DNA of 64,000 nt, taken from NCBI GenBank assembly GCA_001898385.1, contig MKTT01000036.1, positions 67,870-131,869 of the forward strand, written 5' to 3'. Shown in pieces: positions 20,115-29,544 of this stretch. The notes beneath the pieces were generated by a model. It had not been told where the DNA came from. It ran no database searches and was given only the letters and a program-made list of their open reading frames with translations. Positions within the stretch are counted from its first letter, which is position 1. Each line of letters opens with the position of its first letter. The translations under genes were made by a program, and so were the position numbers. The stretch is from Planctomycetales bacterium 71-10 (GTDB taxonomy: Bacteria > Planctomycetota > Planctomycetia > Isosphaerales > Isosphaeraceae).

Positions 20115-21998
20115 TCAATCCGCCGAGGAGGCGGCCACCTGCGGGGCGGTCGGCGCGAGCGTGGGGACGTCCAGGGACGACGGGTCGGCGATGATCCGGT
20201 CGCCGGCGTCGAGGCCGGAGACGACCTCGATGTAGTCGGCGTCGCTCAGCCCGAGGTCGACCTTCTGCCAGCGGTAGGGGGGCCTGTCCTGCTCCGCGTC
20301 GGCGGGGGTGGGCTCGGGGATGGCCACGAACGACTCGCCGCCGAGGCGGCGGACCGAGGCCAGCGGGATGCGCTCGACATCCGACCGGCGGTCGTTCAGG
20401 AACGTGACCTCGGCGCTGAGGCCGGGGCGGAGGTCGGCGAAGGCGTCGTCCATCGAGATCAGGGCGAAGTAGACCCGCACGTCCGAGAACGGCCCGTTGA
20501 CCGGGCTGGAGATCGCCGTGACGTCCAGCACCTTCCCCTGCAGCGGGCGTTCGGGGTAGGCGTCGACCCGGACCTGGCACGACTGGCCCGTCCGCAGGGC
20601 CGCCACCTTGGTCTCGTTGATGCGGGCCTTGATGCGCATCCGCTTCGGGTCGGGGAGCTGGAAGATGGGCTGGTCCTGGCGGACCGTCGTCCCCTCCTGG
20701 ATGTACGACTCGACGCGGCCCCAGCCGTTGGTCTGGTTGACGTAGACGACCACGCCGTCGCTGGGGGCCCGCAGGGTGCAGGCGGCGATGTTCTTCTCCA
20801 GCCGCTTCAGCCGCTCGTCCTCCAGGGCGAAGCTGGCGTCCTGGGCGAGCTTGTCGGTGCGGATCGAGGCCAGCTTGGCCTCCAGCGACTTGAGGATCTT
20901 CGGGCCGGTGTACTTCTCCAGCCGCTCCAGCATCCCCTTCGCCTCGCTCAGGACGAAATCGGCCTGCTGGACCGCCAGCTCGTCGGCGCGGACCTGGGAG
21001 CTGGCCCGCAGGCCCTTCGCCTGGACCCCCTGCGACCATTCCAGGTTCTTCGCGGCGCGGTCGCGGTCGATCTCGCAGGTCTGGATGTACTGGCGGACCT
21101 GGTGCAGGTCCTGGGGCAGGATGCCGTCGCGATACTCGCGCAGGGTGATCTCGTTGACGGCCAGCGTGGCCGCGGCCTGCTCGACGTAGGACTTGGCCTG
21201 GAGCCACCGGATCTGCTGGGCCTTCAACTCGTCGCGGAACGCGGCCGAGTCCAGCTCGCAGACGACGTCGCCCTTCTTCACCGCCGTCCCCTCGGCCAGG
21301 ATCGAGATGATCCGGGTCGAGCCCGGCTTCTCCTCGAATCCTCCGCCGCCCCCCCGGCCGCCCCCGCCGCCGCTCCGGCCGCCGGAGCCATTCGTCCCGG
21401 TCTTGGACGTCGCGGTCGTCCGCTTGAGCGGCGAGTATTTCGTGACGGTGTAGCTGAAGCTGCGGATCGTCGGCTTGCCGCTCGCGGACGAGGACGTCGA
21501 CGCGGACGTGGTCGACGTCGCAGAAGATCCGGAGGTCGACGACGTCCCGGATTTCGCGGCCGTGCCGGTCGAACTCTTGGACGTGGAGGACGTCGCGCTC
21601 TTCGTCACAGCCGCCGGGGCCGGGGTCGCGGCCTGCGTCGAGGTCTGCCCGGCCGTCCCCCCCGACCCGCTCTTGCTGGTCCCGCTCGAGTTCGTCCCGC
21701 CCACCAGGCCGACCAGCGCCTCGACTTGGCACTTCACCACGGCGTCGGAGGCGCTCTCGACCGTGCCGAATTCGACGACGTACTGGGTGATGTCGCCGCG
21801 ATCGACCTCCACCAGTTCGAACCGCGCCTTTTCGTCCCCCCTCAGCCACGCCGGCCGATAGCCGCGCCCCCAGGCCCACGCGCCGCCCCCGACCGCCGCC
21901 CCCATGAGGGCGACGGACGCCAGCTTCCGCGCGAGCGAGGGGCGACGGGCCGGACGTTCCAGCTCGATCCGCGCGACGGGAATCATTTGGTCTTGCAT
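20115..21998 (-). CDS. HlyD-family efflux adaptor with large Ser/Thr/Gly-rich insertion
   Basis: This 627-residue membrane-fusion protein has one N-terminal membrane anchor (about residues 27-45), a split barrel-sandwich (lipoyl-like) domain, a coiled-coil hairpin (about 250-390) and beta-barrel domains with ARINETKVAAL-type sequence. Compared with the paralogue at 32619-34556, residues 94-226 are extra: the paralogue runs QVEG-STTILTILPEG, whereas here QVEA is followed by 133 low-complexity residues before STRIISILAEG. No ATPase, permease or TolC gene adjoins it, so its partners lie elsewhere. A promoter lies about 120 bp upstream. Confidence 0.85.
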   Translation of the reverse strand: MQDQMIPVARIELERPARRPSLARKLASVALMGAAVGGGAWAWGRGYRPAWLRGDEKARFELVEVDRGDITQYVVEFGTVESASDAVVKCQVEALVGLVGGTNSSGTSKSGSGGTAGQTSTQAATPAPAAVTKSATSSTSKSSTGTAAKSGTSSTSGSSATSTTSASTSSSASGKPTIRSFSYTVTKYSPLKRTTATSKTGTNGSGGRSGGGGGRGGGGGFEEKPGSTRIISILAEGTAVKKGDVVCELDSAAFRDELKAQQIRWLQAKSYVEQAAATLAVNEITLREYRDGILPQDLHQVRQYIQTCEIDRDRAAKNLEWSQGVQAKGLRASSQVRADELAVQQADFVLSEAKGMLERLEKYTGPKILKSLEAKLASIRTDKLAQDASFALEDERLKRLEKNIAACTLRAPSDGVVVYVNQTNGWGRVESYIQEGTTVRQDQPIFQLPDPKRMRIKARINETKVAALRTGQSCQVRVDAYPERPLQGKVLDVTAISSPVNGPFSDVRVYFALISMDDAFADLRPGLSAEVTFLNDRRSDVERIPLASVRRLGGESFVAIPEPTPADAEQDRPPYRWQKVDLGLSDADYIEVVSGLDAGDRIIADPSSLDVPTLAPTAPQVAASSAD

Positions 21999-22120
21999 GG
22001 GTGGTCCGAAGGGGAGGAGCGACCGACTCGGCGGGCGACGCGCGGGGGCCGGTCGCCATCCCGGCCCGCCGGGTGGACAAGGGCTTCCGACGGGCCGGGC
22101 CGAGAATCCTCGATACTTCG

Positions 22121-22148
22121 ATTATCGGGAGTCGAGACCCCGCGTCAA
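22121..22148 (-). promoter_or_regulatory. promoter of the orphan efflux adaptor gene
   Basis: On the minus strand TTGACG (22148-22143) and GATAAT (22126-22121) are 16 bp apart. The adaptor gene starts 122 bp downstream. Confidence 0.5.
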
Positions 22149-22226
22149 CGCCCGCCGCGGCGCGATCTCCTCTTCAATCGGCGTCAAAACCCCGCCGCCC
22201 GGACCGTCCGATCTCCGGACCCCGGC

Positions 22227-24248
22227 TCAGGAAAAGCCCGGCAGCTTCTCCCCCGGCTCCAGCATAAGCAGGCCGTCGTTGGCATCATAAAGCCCATAGA
22301 TCCGGCGGGCATGATGGAACGCCTCGCTCATCTCGGCCGGCGACACGACCTTCCCGTCCGTGCCGAGGCCCCCCACGACGGCCAGGACGCGCGGGGCGAC
22401 GAGGCTGGCGATCCGGCCGAAATCGCCCAGCGTCAAGATGTTGGGGACGACCAGTCCCATCCTCATCGGTCCCCAGGCGGCCGGCTCGGGCCCGACGAGG
22501 CGGACGACCGCGTTCTCTGCGACGGCCGTGCCGATCCGGGGCGACAGCCCCGCCGCGAGGATCGCCGCGGTCCCCGCCGCGCCCCGGCCGTGGACGGCGA
22601 TCGGGAGGCCGGGCGGGAGCCTGGGCGGGCCGTCGGCCAGGTCGGCGAGGGCGTCGACCCACGCCAGCAGGTCCGAGACCCACCGGCCGAGGAGCGGGCG
22701 GCCGGTCCAGACGCCCCATTCGGCCTCGTCGTGGTCGACGACCCCGGCGATCGCGTTCGTGGCGGGCTTGAGCCGCCCGAGGGCCCGAAGTTCCACCACG
22801 CACGTCGCATAGCCGGCGCGAGCCCAGGGCTCGGCCCAGGCGGGCGGAGGGCCGGCGGCGACCTCGTCCTCGCTCGCCAGGATCGCCAGCCCCTTCGGCC
22901 CGGCCGGGGCCGGGGGCCGGCGATAGACGGCCCGGAGCGAAAGCCCGGCCTCGGGCTCCATCGCGATCGTCCAGGAGCCGCTCGCGCCGTCGAAGCTCGT
23001 CCGCACGCGCGGGTTCGTCGGGCCGACGCCCCCCAAGATGCGGGCGAGGTCGGCCCGGAGCGAGACCGCGGCGGCTTCCCACGCCTCGCGGTGGTCGGGT
23101 GCCGCCGGCAGCGCGGCGAGCCGCGCCCGCGCCTCGGCGTGGACGAACGCCGGGATCGCGACGACCGTCGCCGGCCGCGACGCGGCGTCCGGGTAGCATC
23201 GCAGCAGCGCGGGGTCCTCGGGCTGCGACTCGGGCTCGGCGACGGGCGAGCCGTCCCCCCGGTCGCGAAGCCAGCGGTCGAGCCAGCCGTACATCGCCTC
23301 GCGCATGGGGCGGTTGTAGTCGTGGCCGGAGTCGATCACGGTTTGGCGGACCCTGTCCCCCGCGCCGAGGGCTTCGAACCGGCCCCGGGCGTAGTCCAGG
23401 CTCCGCGCGGCCTCCCCCGCGCTGAACTGGGGGGCGTCCCGGCTGGCGCTGACGACCAGCAGGGCCCGCGGCGCGATCATGGCCAGCAGGTCGCCGGTGC
23501 AGGCGTAGGTCATCCCCGCGGGGTTGACCTCGCAGACGCAGCAGGCCGCACTCAGGTACGCCTCGTAAGTCCCGACGCCGCAGACGGGGACGACGGCCTT
23601 GAGGCGGTCGTCCAGCGCCCCGGCGTAGAGGGTCTGGTTGCCGCCGCCGGACGCGCCGGTGATCGCCAGGCGGGCGGGGTCGACCTCGGGGCGGCTCGTC
23701 AGGTAGTCGACCGCGCGACGGTTGTCGAAGACCTGGAGGCCGATCAGCGGCACGCCCGCCGCCCAGGTCGAGGCCCCCATCGGCCCCCCGTGGTAGGTCC
23801 CGGGCCCCGGCTCGACCGCGCGCTCGCCGGCACCGAAGGCGTCCACGCAGAGGCAGACGTAGCCCAGCCTCGCCAGGCCGATGCAGCGGGCCTGCACGCC
23901 GGGGTCGATCCGGGCCCATTTCCAGTGGCCGTGGACGCAGAGGACCCCCGGCGCGGGGGCGTCGAGCCGACGGGGCCGGTAGAGGTTCGCCGTGACCCGG
24001 ACCCCGGGACGGCTCTGGAAGGTCAGCCGCTCGATCAGGATGTCGTCGCGTTCCAGGGCCCCCAGGACTTCCGGCTCCAGCTCGGCCGGGCCGGGCGTCA
24101 GCGCCAGGCCGAACGAGGCGCGCAAGCCCTCGGCGACGGCGCGCAGGCGTTCGTCCCAGCCGCCGGGGCCGGCCGCCGGCGTCCGGAAGGAGCGGCGCAG
24201 GGCCTCGCCGTATTCGGCCTTCGGGTCGCTCTCCTGGCTCCGCCGCAT
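22227..24248 (-). CDS. alpha/beta hydrolase, acetyl-xylan-esterase-like
   Basis: This 673-residue protein contains an alpha/beta hydrolase domain in its N-terminal half and a second, degenerate hydrolase-like half. GASGGGNQT near residue 199 is the nucleophile elbow with the catalytic serine; SGHDYNR near residue 309 probably holds the catalytic histidine. VLCVHGHWKW and VDAFGAGER are oxyanion and strand motifs of this esterase group. The start at ATG 24248 is preferred because GGGGAGG lies about 8 nt upstream; a TTG six codons earlier has no such site. No signal peptide is visible. The substrate is unknown. Confidence 0.75.
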   Translation of the reverse strand: MRRSQESDPKAEYGEALRRSFRTPAAGPGGWDERLRAVAEGLRASFGLALTPGPAELEPEVLGALERDDILIERLTFQSRPGVRVTANLYRPRRLDAPAPGVLCVHGHWKWARIDPGVQARCIGLARLGYVCLCVDAFGAGERAVEPGPGTYHGGPMGASTWAAGVPLIGLQVFDNRRAVDYLTSRPEVDPARLAITGASGGGNQTLYAGALDDRLKAVVPVCGVGTYEAYLSAACCVCEVNPAGMTYACTGDLLAMIAPRALLVVSASRDAPQFSAGEAARSLDYARGRFEALGAGDRVRQTVIDSGHDYNRPMREAMYGWLDRWLRDRGDGSPVAEPESQPEDPALLRCYPDAASRPATVVAIPAFVHAEARARLAALPAAPDHREAWEAAAVSLRADLARILGGVGPTNPRVRTSFDGASGSWTIAMEPEAGLSLRAVYRRPPAPAGPKGLAILASEDEVAAGPPPAWAEPWARAGYATCVVELRALGRLKPATNAIAGVVDHDEAEWGVWTGRPLLGRWVSDLLAWVDALADLADGPPRLPPGLPIAVHGRGAAGTAAILAAGLSPRIGTAVAENAVVRLVGPEPAAWGPMRMGLVVPNILTLGDFGRIASLVAPRVLAVVGGLGTDGKVVSPAEMSEAFHHARRIYGLYDANDGLLMLEPGEKLPGFS

Positions 24249-24881
24249 CCGCCCCCCCCTCCCCAATCTGTTCTTCGCCTGGGCCTCGCCACCGTATCGG
24301 GCGCGACGGGCCTTCGCAAGCCTCCGGGGAGTGGCCTTGGAGACCGGCGCGGGCGCATCCCATGGATCGCTGCATGCGACGCCGACGTCAGTCTCGACGG
24401 AATCCTCAATCCCGGCGGAATCCGCGCCGTCGGAACGGATCGTCCGTGTTGTGCGGCCGACACGCGATGTTTCTTGAGGAAAACCCTGGAATCGCGACCT
24501 AGGTTTCAGGTATCGGAGGTATCTCCGAAATATTCGGCGGCTTCGCGACGCACATCAAATTGATGCATGTCGTCTTAGTCGGCATGAACGGTCGTCGGTT
24601 CCTCTCGACGATTCGGTGGACCTCCGAGGGAAGCGTGCGGCGGTGCCGCGCGACGTCGGCGACGGCGGGCTTCGACAGGGACTGGGGGTCGGACTCAGGG
24701 AGGGTGGACCAGGGCGGGAGAGGCGCGAGCGACCGGGCGGACGAATGCGGGGCGGCTTCCGGCCGCCGCGGGGAGGGGTCTCGGGCCGACGGCCCGCGAC
24801 GGCCGCCCCCGGCGGGAGGATGGCTCGTTCCCTGCGCCGAGGCCGGCCGACCGCCGCGCCGCACGACCAGCGGGGTGCAGC
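24249..24881. other. 633-bp intergenic region, AT-richer core, no gene recognised
   Basis: This stretch separates two divergent genes. Its core (about 24440-24600) is distinctly AT-richer than the surroundings and contains TCGGAG-GTAT-CTCCGA (24513-24528), a 6-bp inverted repeat. No convincing promoter pair was found. The weak reading frames on both strands lack ribosome-binding sites and recognisable domains. Confidence 0.6.
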
Positions 24882-26618
24882 ATGTTGGGGCTTCCCAAGG
24901 TCCGGCTCGGAGAGCGGACCTGGATGGGGTGCAAGGAAGTGGGCCGGCGGATCGGGATCGGGATCGAGGCCGCCCGGGCGCGAGGACGGGCGGCGCGGCG
25001 ACGGCTGAGGCCGTCGCTGTCGGAGATCCTGGAGGATCGCCAGCTGCTCGCCACGGCGGGGGTCGACTACGTCCTGTCGGGATACAAGTGGTCGAACCCC
25101 TCCCGCATCACATACAGCATCGCCCCCGACGGCGTGACCTGGATCAGCGGCAAGAACACGATCGACGCGGCCTTCGACGCCAAGTTCGGCGCCGGGAACT
25201 GGGAGCGCGAGATCGCCCGGGCCCTGGCCACCTGGCAGGCCGCGGCCGACATCAACATCGTCCCGGTCGCGGACGCCCATTACGACGAGAACGCCCTGGG
25301 CGCCTCGCAGGGGGATTCCCGGTTCGGCGACATCCGCATCGGCGGCGTGGCGATGGGCGAGCAGAAGATCCTGGCCCAGACGTACTATCCGCCGCCGCAG
25401 GGGACCACCGCGGGGGGCGACGTCGAGATCAACCTGAGCATGAATTACGGGATCGGCAGGGACTTCGACCTCTTCAGCGTCCTCCTGCACGAGACCGGCC
25501 ATTCCCTCGGCCTGGGCCATCCCAGCAGCTCGTCCGAGGTGATGCGGGCCGTCTACGGCGGCGTGGTCGACGGCCTCGACGACGGCGACCTGTACGGCAT
25601 CCGCGCCATCTACGGGGCCCGCGGGGTCGACGCCTACGAGGCCCAGGGATACGGGAAGACCTCGTCCAGGCCGATCGACATGACGGCACCCCTGACGACT
25701 TCGAACACCTTCACGTCCCAGGCGGCCTCGCTCGACGTGATCGGCGAGACGCAGTGGTTCAGCTTCGTCGCGCCGTCGTACGCCGGCGGCTCCTGGTCGG
25801 TGACGGCCTCGGCGTCGAACGTCAGCATGCTCAGCCCCAAGGTCACGGTCTACGACGACGCGGGGAACGTGCTGGGCTCGGCCTCCGACCCGAGCAAGTG
25901 GAGCGACGACGCGACCGCGCGGATGTCCTCCCTCGTCCCGGGCCGGCGCTACTACGCGGCCGTGACCGGGGCCACGAGCGACGTGTTCGCCGTGGGCGCC
26001 TACAACCTGACCGTGTCCGTGTCGGGCTCCCCCGCCGTCGCGAGGCCGACGACCCCGATCGTCTCCGCTCCGACCGCCCCGACCGCGCCGGCCCCGAGCG
26101 TGCCGACGACGCCCGCGCCCACGCCCACCGGCCCCATCTACCCGACGACCGTCGTCGTGGCGCCCGACCGCTTCGAGCTGAACAATTCCTCGAAGACGGC
26201 CACGCGGCTGGGACGGGTCACGCAGGCGACCTACGCCGGCCTCACCCTCCCGGCGGCCGACGTCGACTTCTTCGCGTTCCAGGCCGGCGCGGCGGGCGTC
26301 TACCAGGTCTCGGCCTCCGGGGCCGTGGTGCAGATCCTCAACGCCCGCGGCAAGGTGGTCGCCCAGGGGAACGGCTCGGCGGCGGTCTCGGCGACGAGGA
26401 ATGCGTCGTTCACGGTCCGGGTCCAGGCCCCGGGGACCGACAGCGTCTCCAGCTACAGCCTGAACATCGCCGCGACCCCGGCGGCCCAACGGCGCTCGGT
26501 CGCCGCGCGGTTCGCGCTCGCCCGCCAGGGCCTCGCGCGGCAGGGCCTCGCGCGGCAGGAGGCCCCGGCCCTGGCCTCGGCCGCCTGGGCGTCCGCCCTG
26601 CGGAACGCCTCGGCCTGA
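24882..26618 (+). CDS. secreted matrixin-like zinc metalloprotease with planctomycete sorting motif
   Basis: This 578-residue protein carries LEDRQLLA near residues 49-56, the N-terminal motif of many planctomycete exported proteins. The zinc site HETGHSLGLGH lies near residue 205 and matches the metzincin HExxHxxGxxH pattern, with a later Met-turn candidate SSEVMRAVYGG. Residues 270-380 and 430-530 look like beta-rich pre-peptidase C-terminal (PPC) domains (RFELNNSSKTATRLG). A Pro/Thr linker joins them, and the tail has a tandem LARQG repeat. It probably acts at the cell surface or outside, on unknown proteins. Confidence 0.82.
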   Translation: MLGLPKVRLGERTWMGCKEVGRRIGIGIEAARARGRAARRRLRPSLSEILEDRQLLATAGVDYVLSGYKWSNPSRITYSIAPDGVTWISGKNTIDAAFDAKFGAGNWEREIARALATWQAAADINIVPVADAHYDENALGASQGDSRFGDIRIGGVAMGEQKILAQTYYPPPQGTTAGGDVEINLSMNYGIGRDFDLFSVLLHETGHSLGLGHPSSSSEVMRAVYGGVVDGLDDGDLYGIRAIYGARGVDAYEAQGYGKTSSRPIDMTAPLTTSNTFTSQAASLDVIGETQWFSFVAPSYAGGSWSVTASASNVSMLSPKVTVYDDAGNVLGSASDPSKWSDDATARMSSLVPGRRYYAAVTGATSDVFAVGAYNLTVSVSGSPAVARPTTPIVSAPTAPTAPAPSVPTTPAPTPTGPIYPTTVVVAPDRFELNNSSKTATRLGRVTQATYAGLTLPAADVDFFAFQAGAAGVYQVSASGAVVQILNARGKVVAQGNGSAAVSATRNASFTVRVQAPGTDSVSSYSLNIAATPAAQRRSVAARFALARQGLARQGLARQEAPALASAAWASALRNASA

Positions 26619-26652
26619 CGGCCGACGCCGGCGCGGGACTTGCCTCCCCCGT

Positions 26653-26681
26653 TTGAGCGTCGGTCCGCCGTGTGGTAGCCT
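26653..26681 (+). promoter_or_regulatory. weak candidate promoter for superoxide dismutase
   Basis: TTGAGC (26653-26658) and TAGCCT (26676-26681) are 17 bp apart, 119 bp before the start codon. The -10 is poor, so this is tentative. Confidence 0.3.
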
Positions 26682-26723
26682 GTGCGGGACGTCGAATCGA
26701 CCCGCATCCGGGACGTCGCGAAG

Positions 26724-26750
26724 CGCCCCAGGTCTCCCCGACCTGGGGCG
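26724..26750. other. perfect 11-bp hairpin in the leader of the superoxide dismutase gene
   Basis: Arms CGCCCCAGGTC and GACCTGGGGCG flank the loop TCCCC. It ends 50 nt before the start codon. No T-run follows, so it is either a leader structure of the dismutase mRNA or a Rho-type end for the protease gene. Confidence 0.5.
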
Positions 26751-26800
26751 ATCGGCTTGACGGCCCGGCGACGGACCCAGGGAACAAGGAGCGACCGAGA

Positions 26801-27421
<621 letters not shown>

Positions 27422-27437
27422 GCCCCCGCCGCTCGGC

Positions 27438-27465
27438 TTGACCGGGCCCCCCGGTTCGCTATCAT
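27438..27465 (+). promoter_or_regulatory. promoter of the lipoprotein / pseudouridine synthase operon
   Basis: TTGACC (27438-27443) and TATCAT (27460-27465) are 16 bp apart and lie 66 bp before the lipoprotein start, immediately after the dismutase gene. Confidence 0.5.
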
Positions 27466-27531
27466 CCGGACGCACGGGCCGCCGCGCCCGTCGCGTCCGG
27501 TCGCGTTTCCAGCAGGAGAGGGAGCCCGTCG

Positions 27532-27996
27532 ATGGAACGACCCAACGTCCTCCGCCCGCGTCTCGCCCCGCTCGGGGCGATGCTGGCGCTCGCCGTCGCG
27601 GCGTCGTCCGGATGCCGCAGCACCAAGAGCGAGGTCCCGCCTGGCCGCCCATACGCCCGCACCGGCGAGCCGCCGGTCGTCGGCTTCAGCTCGGACCCGC
27701 ACCCGGCGCCCGGCAACGCCGCCGGCGGCATCGACTACAACGTCGGCCCCGGCGCCTCGGGCGACGACAAGGTCGCGCGGGCCAAGGCGGCCTCGACGTT
27801 CGGCACCCCGACCGCGGGCGAGAAGGTCGCGCGGCCGACCACGAACGCCTACGGCCCGCCGGGGACCTCGGGCGTCGACCCCACCGCCGGCGCCACGCCC
27901 GCCGACCTCGCCAACGAGCTGATGAACTCCCAGGAATCGACCGCCAAGTCCCTGACCCGGGACCTCGAGGTGAATCCCCCCTCGGAACAGCCGTGA
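27532..27996 (+). CDS. putative lipoprotein, unknown function
   Basis: This 154-residue protein starts with a basic N-terminus, a hydrophobic core (MLALAVAASSG) and Cys28, which fits a loose lipobox. The mature part is Pro/Gly/Ala-rich and polar, with no domain I recognise. A GGGAG site lies about 9 nt upstream. Its stop overlaps the next start as GTGA, so it is co-translated with the pseudouridine synthase although no functional link is obvious. Confidence 0.6.
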   Translation: MERPNVLRPRLAPLGAMLALAVAASSGCRSTKSEVPPGRPYARTGEPPVVGFSSDPHPAPGNAAGGIDYNVGPGASGDDKVARAKAASTFGTPTAGEKVARPTTNAYGPPGTSGVDPTAGATPADLANELMNSQESTAKSLTRDLEVNPPSEQP

Positions 27997-28733
27997 GCGA
28001 GACGCCGCCCCGGATCCTCTTCGAAGACGAGCACTGCCTGGCCCTGCTCAAGCCGGCGGGCCAGCCCGTCCAGGGGACCTGGGCCCCGCCCGGCGAGACG
28101 ACCCTCGAACAGGACGTGCGGCGGCATCTCTCCCCGGCCTCGCCCGACGCCGCCTATCTGGGGATCGTCCACCGCCTCGACCGGCCCGTCTCGGGCGTCT
28201 TGATCTGGGCGAAGACCCCCAAGGCCGCGCGGAGGCTCGCCGGCCAGTTCGAGAAGCGGGCGGCGGTCAAGGAATATTGGGCCGTCGTCGAGGCCGACGC
28301 CCTCCCCCGCGCCGAGGGCCCCGTCCTGCCCGCCCCGGTCGACGCCTGGGAGGACCGGCTGACGGCCCGCACCGACGATCAGGGCATGATCCGCGTCGTC
28401 CCCGAGGGGACGCCCGGCGCGAGGCCGGCGCGGACGCGCGTGGTGGTCGACGCCTGCGCGACGCTCCCCGACGGCCTCCGCTGGCTCCGGCTCTGGCCCG
28501 AGACCGGCCGGACCCACCAGCTGCGCGTCCAGGCCGCGGCGCGCGGGACGCCCATCGTCGGCGACGCGACCTACGGGGCGACCCGGACGTTCGCGCCCGG
28601 CATCGCCCTCCACGCCCGATCGTTGCAGGTGCGGCACCCGACCACGTCGGCACCGCTGACGTTCATCGCCCCGACGCCATCGTCGTGGGCCGCCTGGGGG
28701 CTCGAACGCGCGTCCGGCCCCCGGCCCGGCTAG
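27993..28733 (+). CDS. RluA-family RNA pseudouridine synthase
   Basis: This 246-residue enzyme isomerises uridines in RNA. VHRLDRPVSGV near residues 59-69 contains the catalytic aspartate, and TGRTHQLRVQ is the second family block. There is no N-terminal S4 RNA-binding domain, as in RluA rather than RluC or RluD. The GTG start overlaps the lipoprotein stop. The RNA position modified cannot be predicted. It is convergent with greA, 17 bp away. Confidence 0.88.
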   Translation: MSETPPRILFEDEHCLALLKPAGQPVQGTWAPPGETTLEQDVRRHLSPASPDAAYLGIVHRLDRPVSGVLIWAKTPKAARRLAGQFEKRAAVKEYWAVVEADALPRAEGPVLPAPVDAWEDRLTARTDDQGMIRVVPEGTPGARPARTRVVVDACATLPDGLRWLRLWPETGRTHQLRVQAAARGTPIVGDATYGATRTFAPGIALHARSLQVRHPTTSAPLTFIAPTPSSWAAWGLERASGPRPG

Positions 28734-28750
28734 TCGATGGCGGCCCCGGC

Positions 28751-29230
28751 TCACTCGACGCCGATCTCGACGATCTTCAACTTGAGCGTCCCGCGCGGGA
28801 TGGGGACCTCGACCTCGTCGCCCACCTTCTTGTTCAGGAGGGCCTGGCCGATGGGGCTGGTCAGGAGGATGCGGTTGTTGTCGTAGTCCTCCTCGCCGGG
28901 GCCGACCAGGACGAAGTCTTCTTCATCGGCCAAGTCGACGTCGAGGACCTTGACCTTGGAGCCGAAGACCACGCGGTCGGTGGGCATGTTCGTCTTGTCG
29001 ACGATGAACGCGCGGCTGAGCTTGTCCTGGAGGTCGTTGATCCGGGCCTGGAGCATGCCCTGGGCCTCGACGGCCGCGTCGAACTCGGCGTTCTCCGAGA
29101 GGTCGCCGTACCCCCGGGCCTGCGCGATCTGCTCGGCGATCCGGGACATGTCCTCGTTTTTCATCTTGTCGAGCTGGGCCTTGAGCTTCTCGTAGCCTTC
29201 CTTCGACATCGGAATGCGGTCGCTGGACAT
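28751..29230 (-). CDS. greA: transcription elongation factor GreA
   Basis: This 159-residue factor rescues backtracked RNA polymerase by stimulating transcript cleavage. The N-terminal coiled-coil hairpin (residues 8-78) carries the tip motif GDLSENAEFDAA, with the acidic residues that enter the secondary channel. The C-terminal FKBP-like domain has SPIGQALLNKKVGD. Length is normal. A GGGAG site lies about 10 nt before the start. The gene stands alone on its strand. Confidence 0.95.
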   Translation of the reverse strand: MSSDRIPMSKEGYEKLKAQLDKMKNEDMSRIAEQIAQARGYGDLSENAEFDAAVEAQGMLQARINDLQDKLSRAFIVDKTNMPTDRVVFGSKVKVLDVDLADEEDFVLVGPGEEDYDNNRILLTSPIGQALLNKKVGDEVEVPIPRGTLKLKIVEIGVE

Positions 29231-29544
29231 GCCGAACTGCTCCCATCTACAGACGTCACGGGTGGTGCGCGTGTCGAAACGGCGGTGCGCCGCGGGGCGT
29301 CGCCGTTCATCGATCGGCCTGGGCGTCGTCCTCGTCCTGGGGACGGGTTCGAGGGGCGACGAAATCGGGTCCCAAATCTCCGGGGTTCGCCCGGGCGAGG
29401 CGCCGGGGCAAAAAAAATGAGACGCCCCGGATGCGTAGGCCGCATCCGGTTTCGTCCATCAGCCATCAAGCCTAGTAATCCCTGTACAGCGACGCAAGCC
29501 CAACCCCCCCGGGCCGCCGGCACCCGAGGATGGGTTGGGCGGCC
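29231..29544. other. 314-bp intergenic region with two overlapping hairpins
   Basis: It separates greA from the upstream Uma2-family gene on the same strand. Apart from the hairpin pair at 29403-29449 I see nothing, and no clear greA promoter. Confidence 0.6.
29403..29449 (-). terminator. candidate intrinsic terminator downstream of the Uma2-family gene
   Basis: Read on the minus strand, a perfect 9-bp stem (CCGGATGCG / CGCATCCGG, 5-nt loop) is followed within 10 nt by eight Ts (29417-29410). A second stem, CCGGGGC/GCCCCGG, encloses the T-run, so an alternative fold could hide it. Confidence 0.5.

Noticed and set aside
24513-24528. TCGGAG-GTAT-CTCCGA as an operator
   Set aside because: Arms of only 6 bp, nearly 370 bp from the nearest start and no promoter beside it; noted in the intergenic entry only.
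19992-24563. A 1523-codon open frame on the plus strand across the adaptor and esterase genes
   Set aside because: It is antisense to two well-supported genes, is Arg/Gly/Ala-rich and has no recognisable domain.
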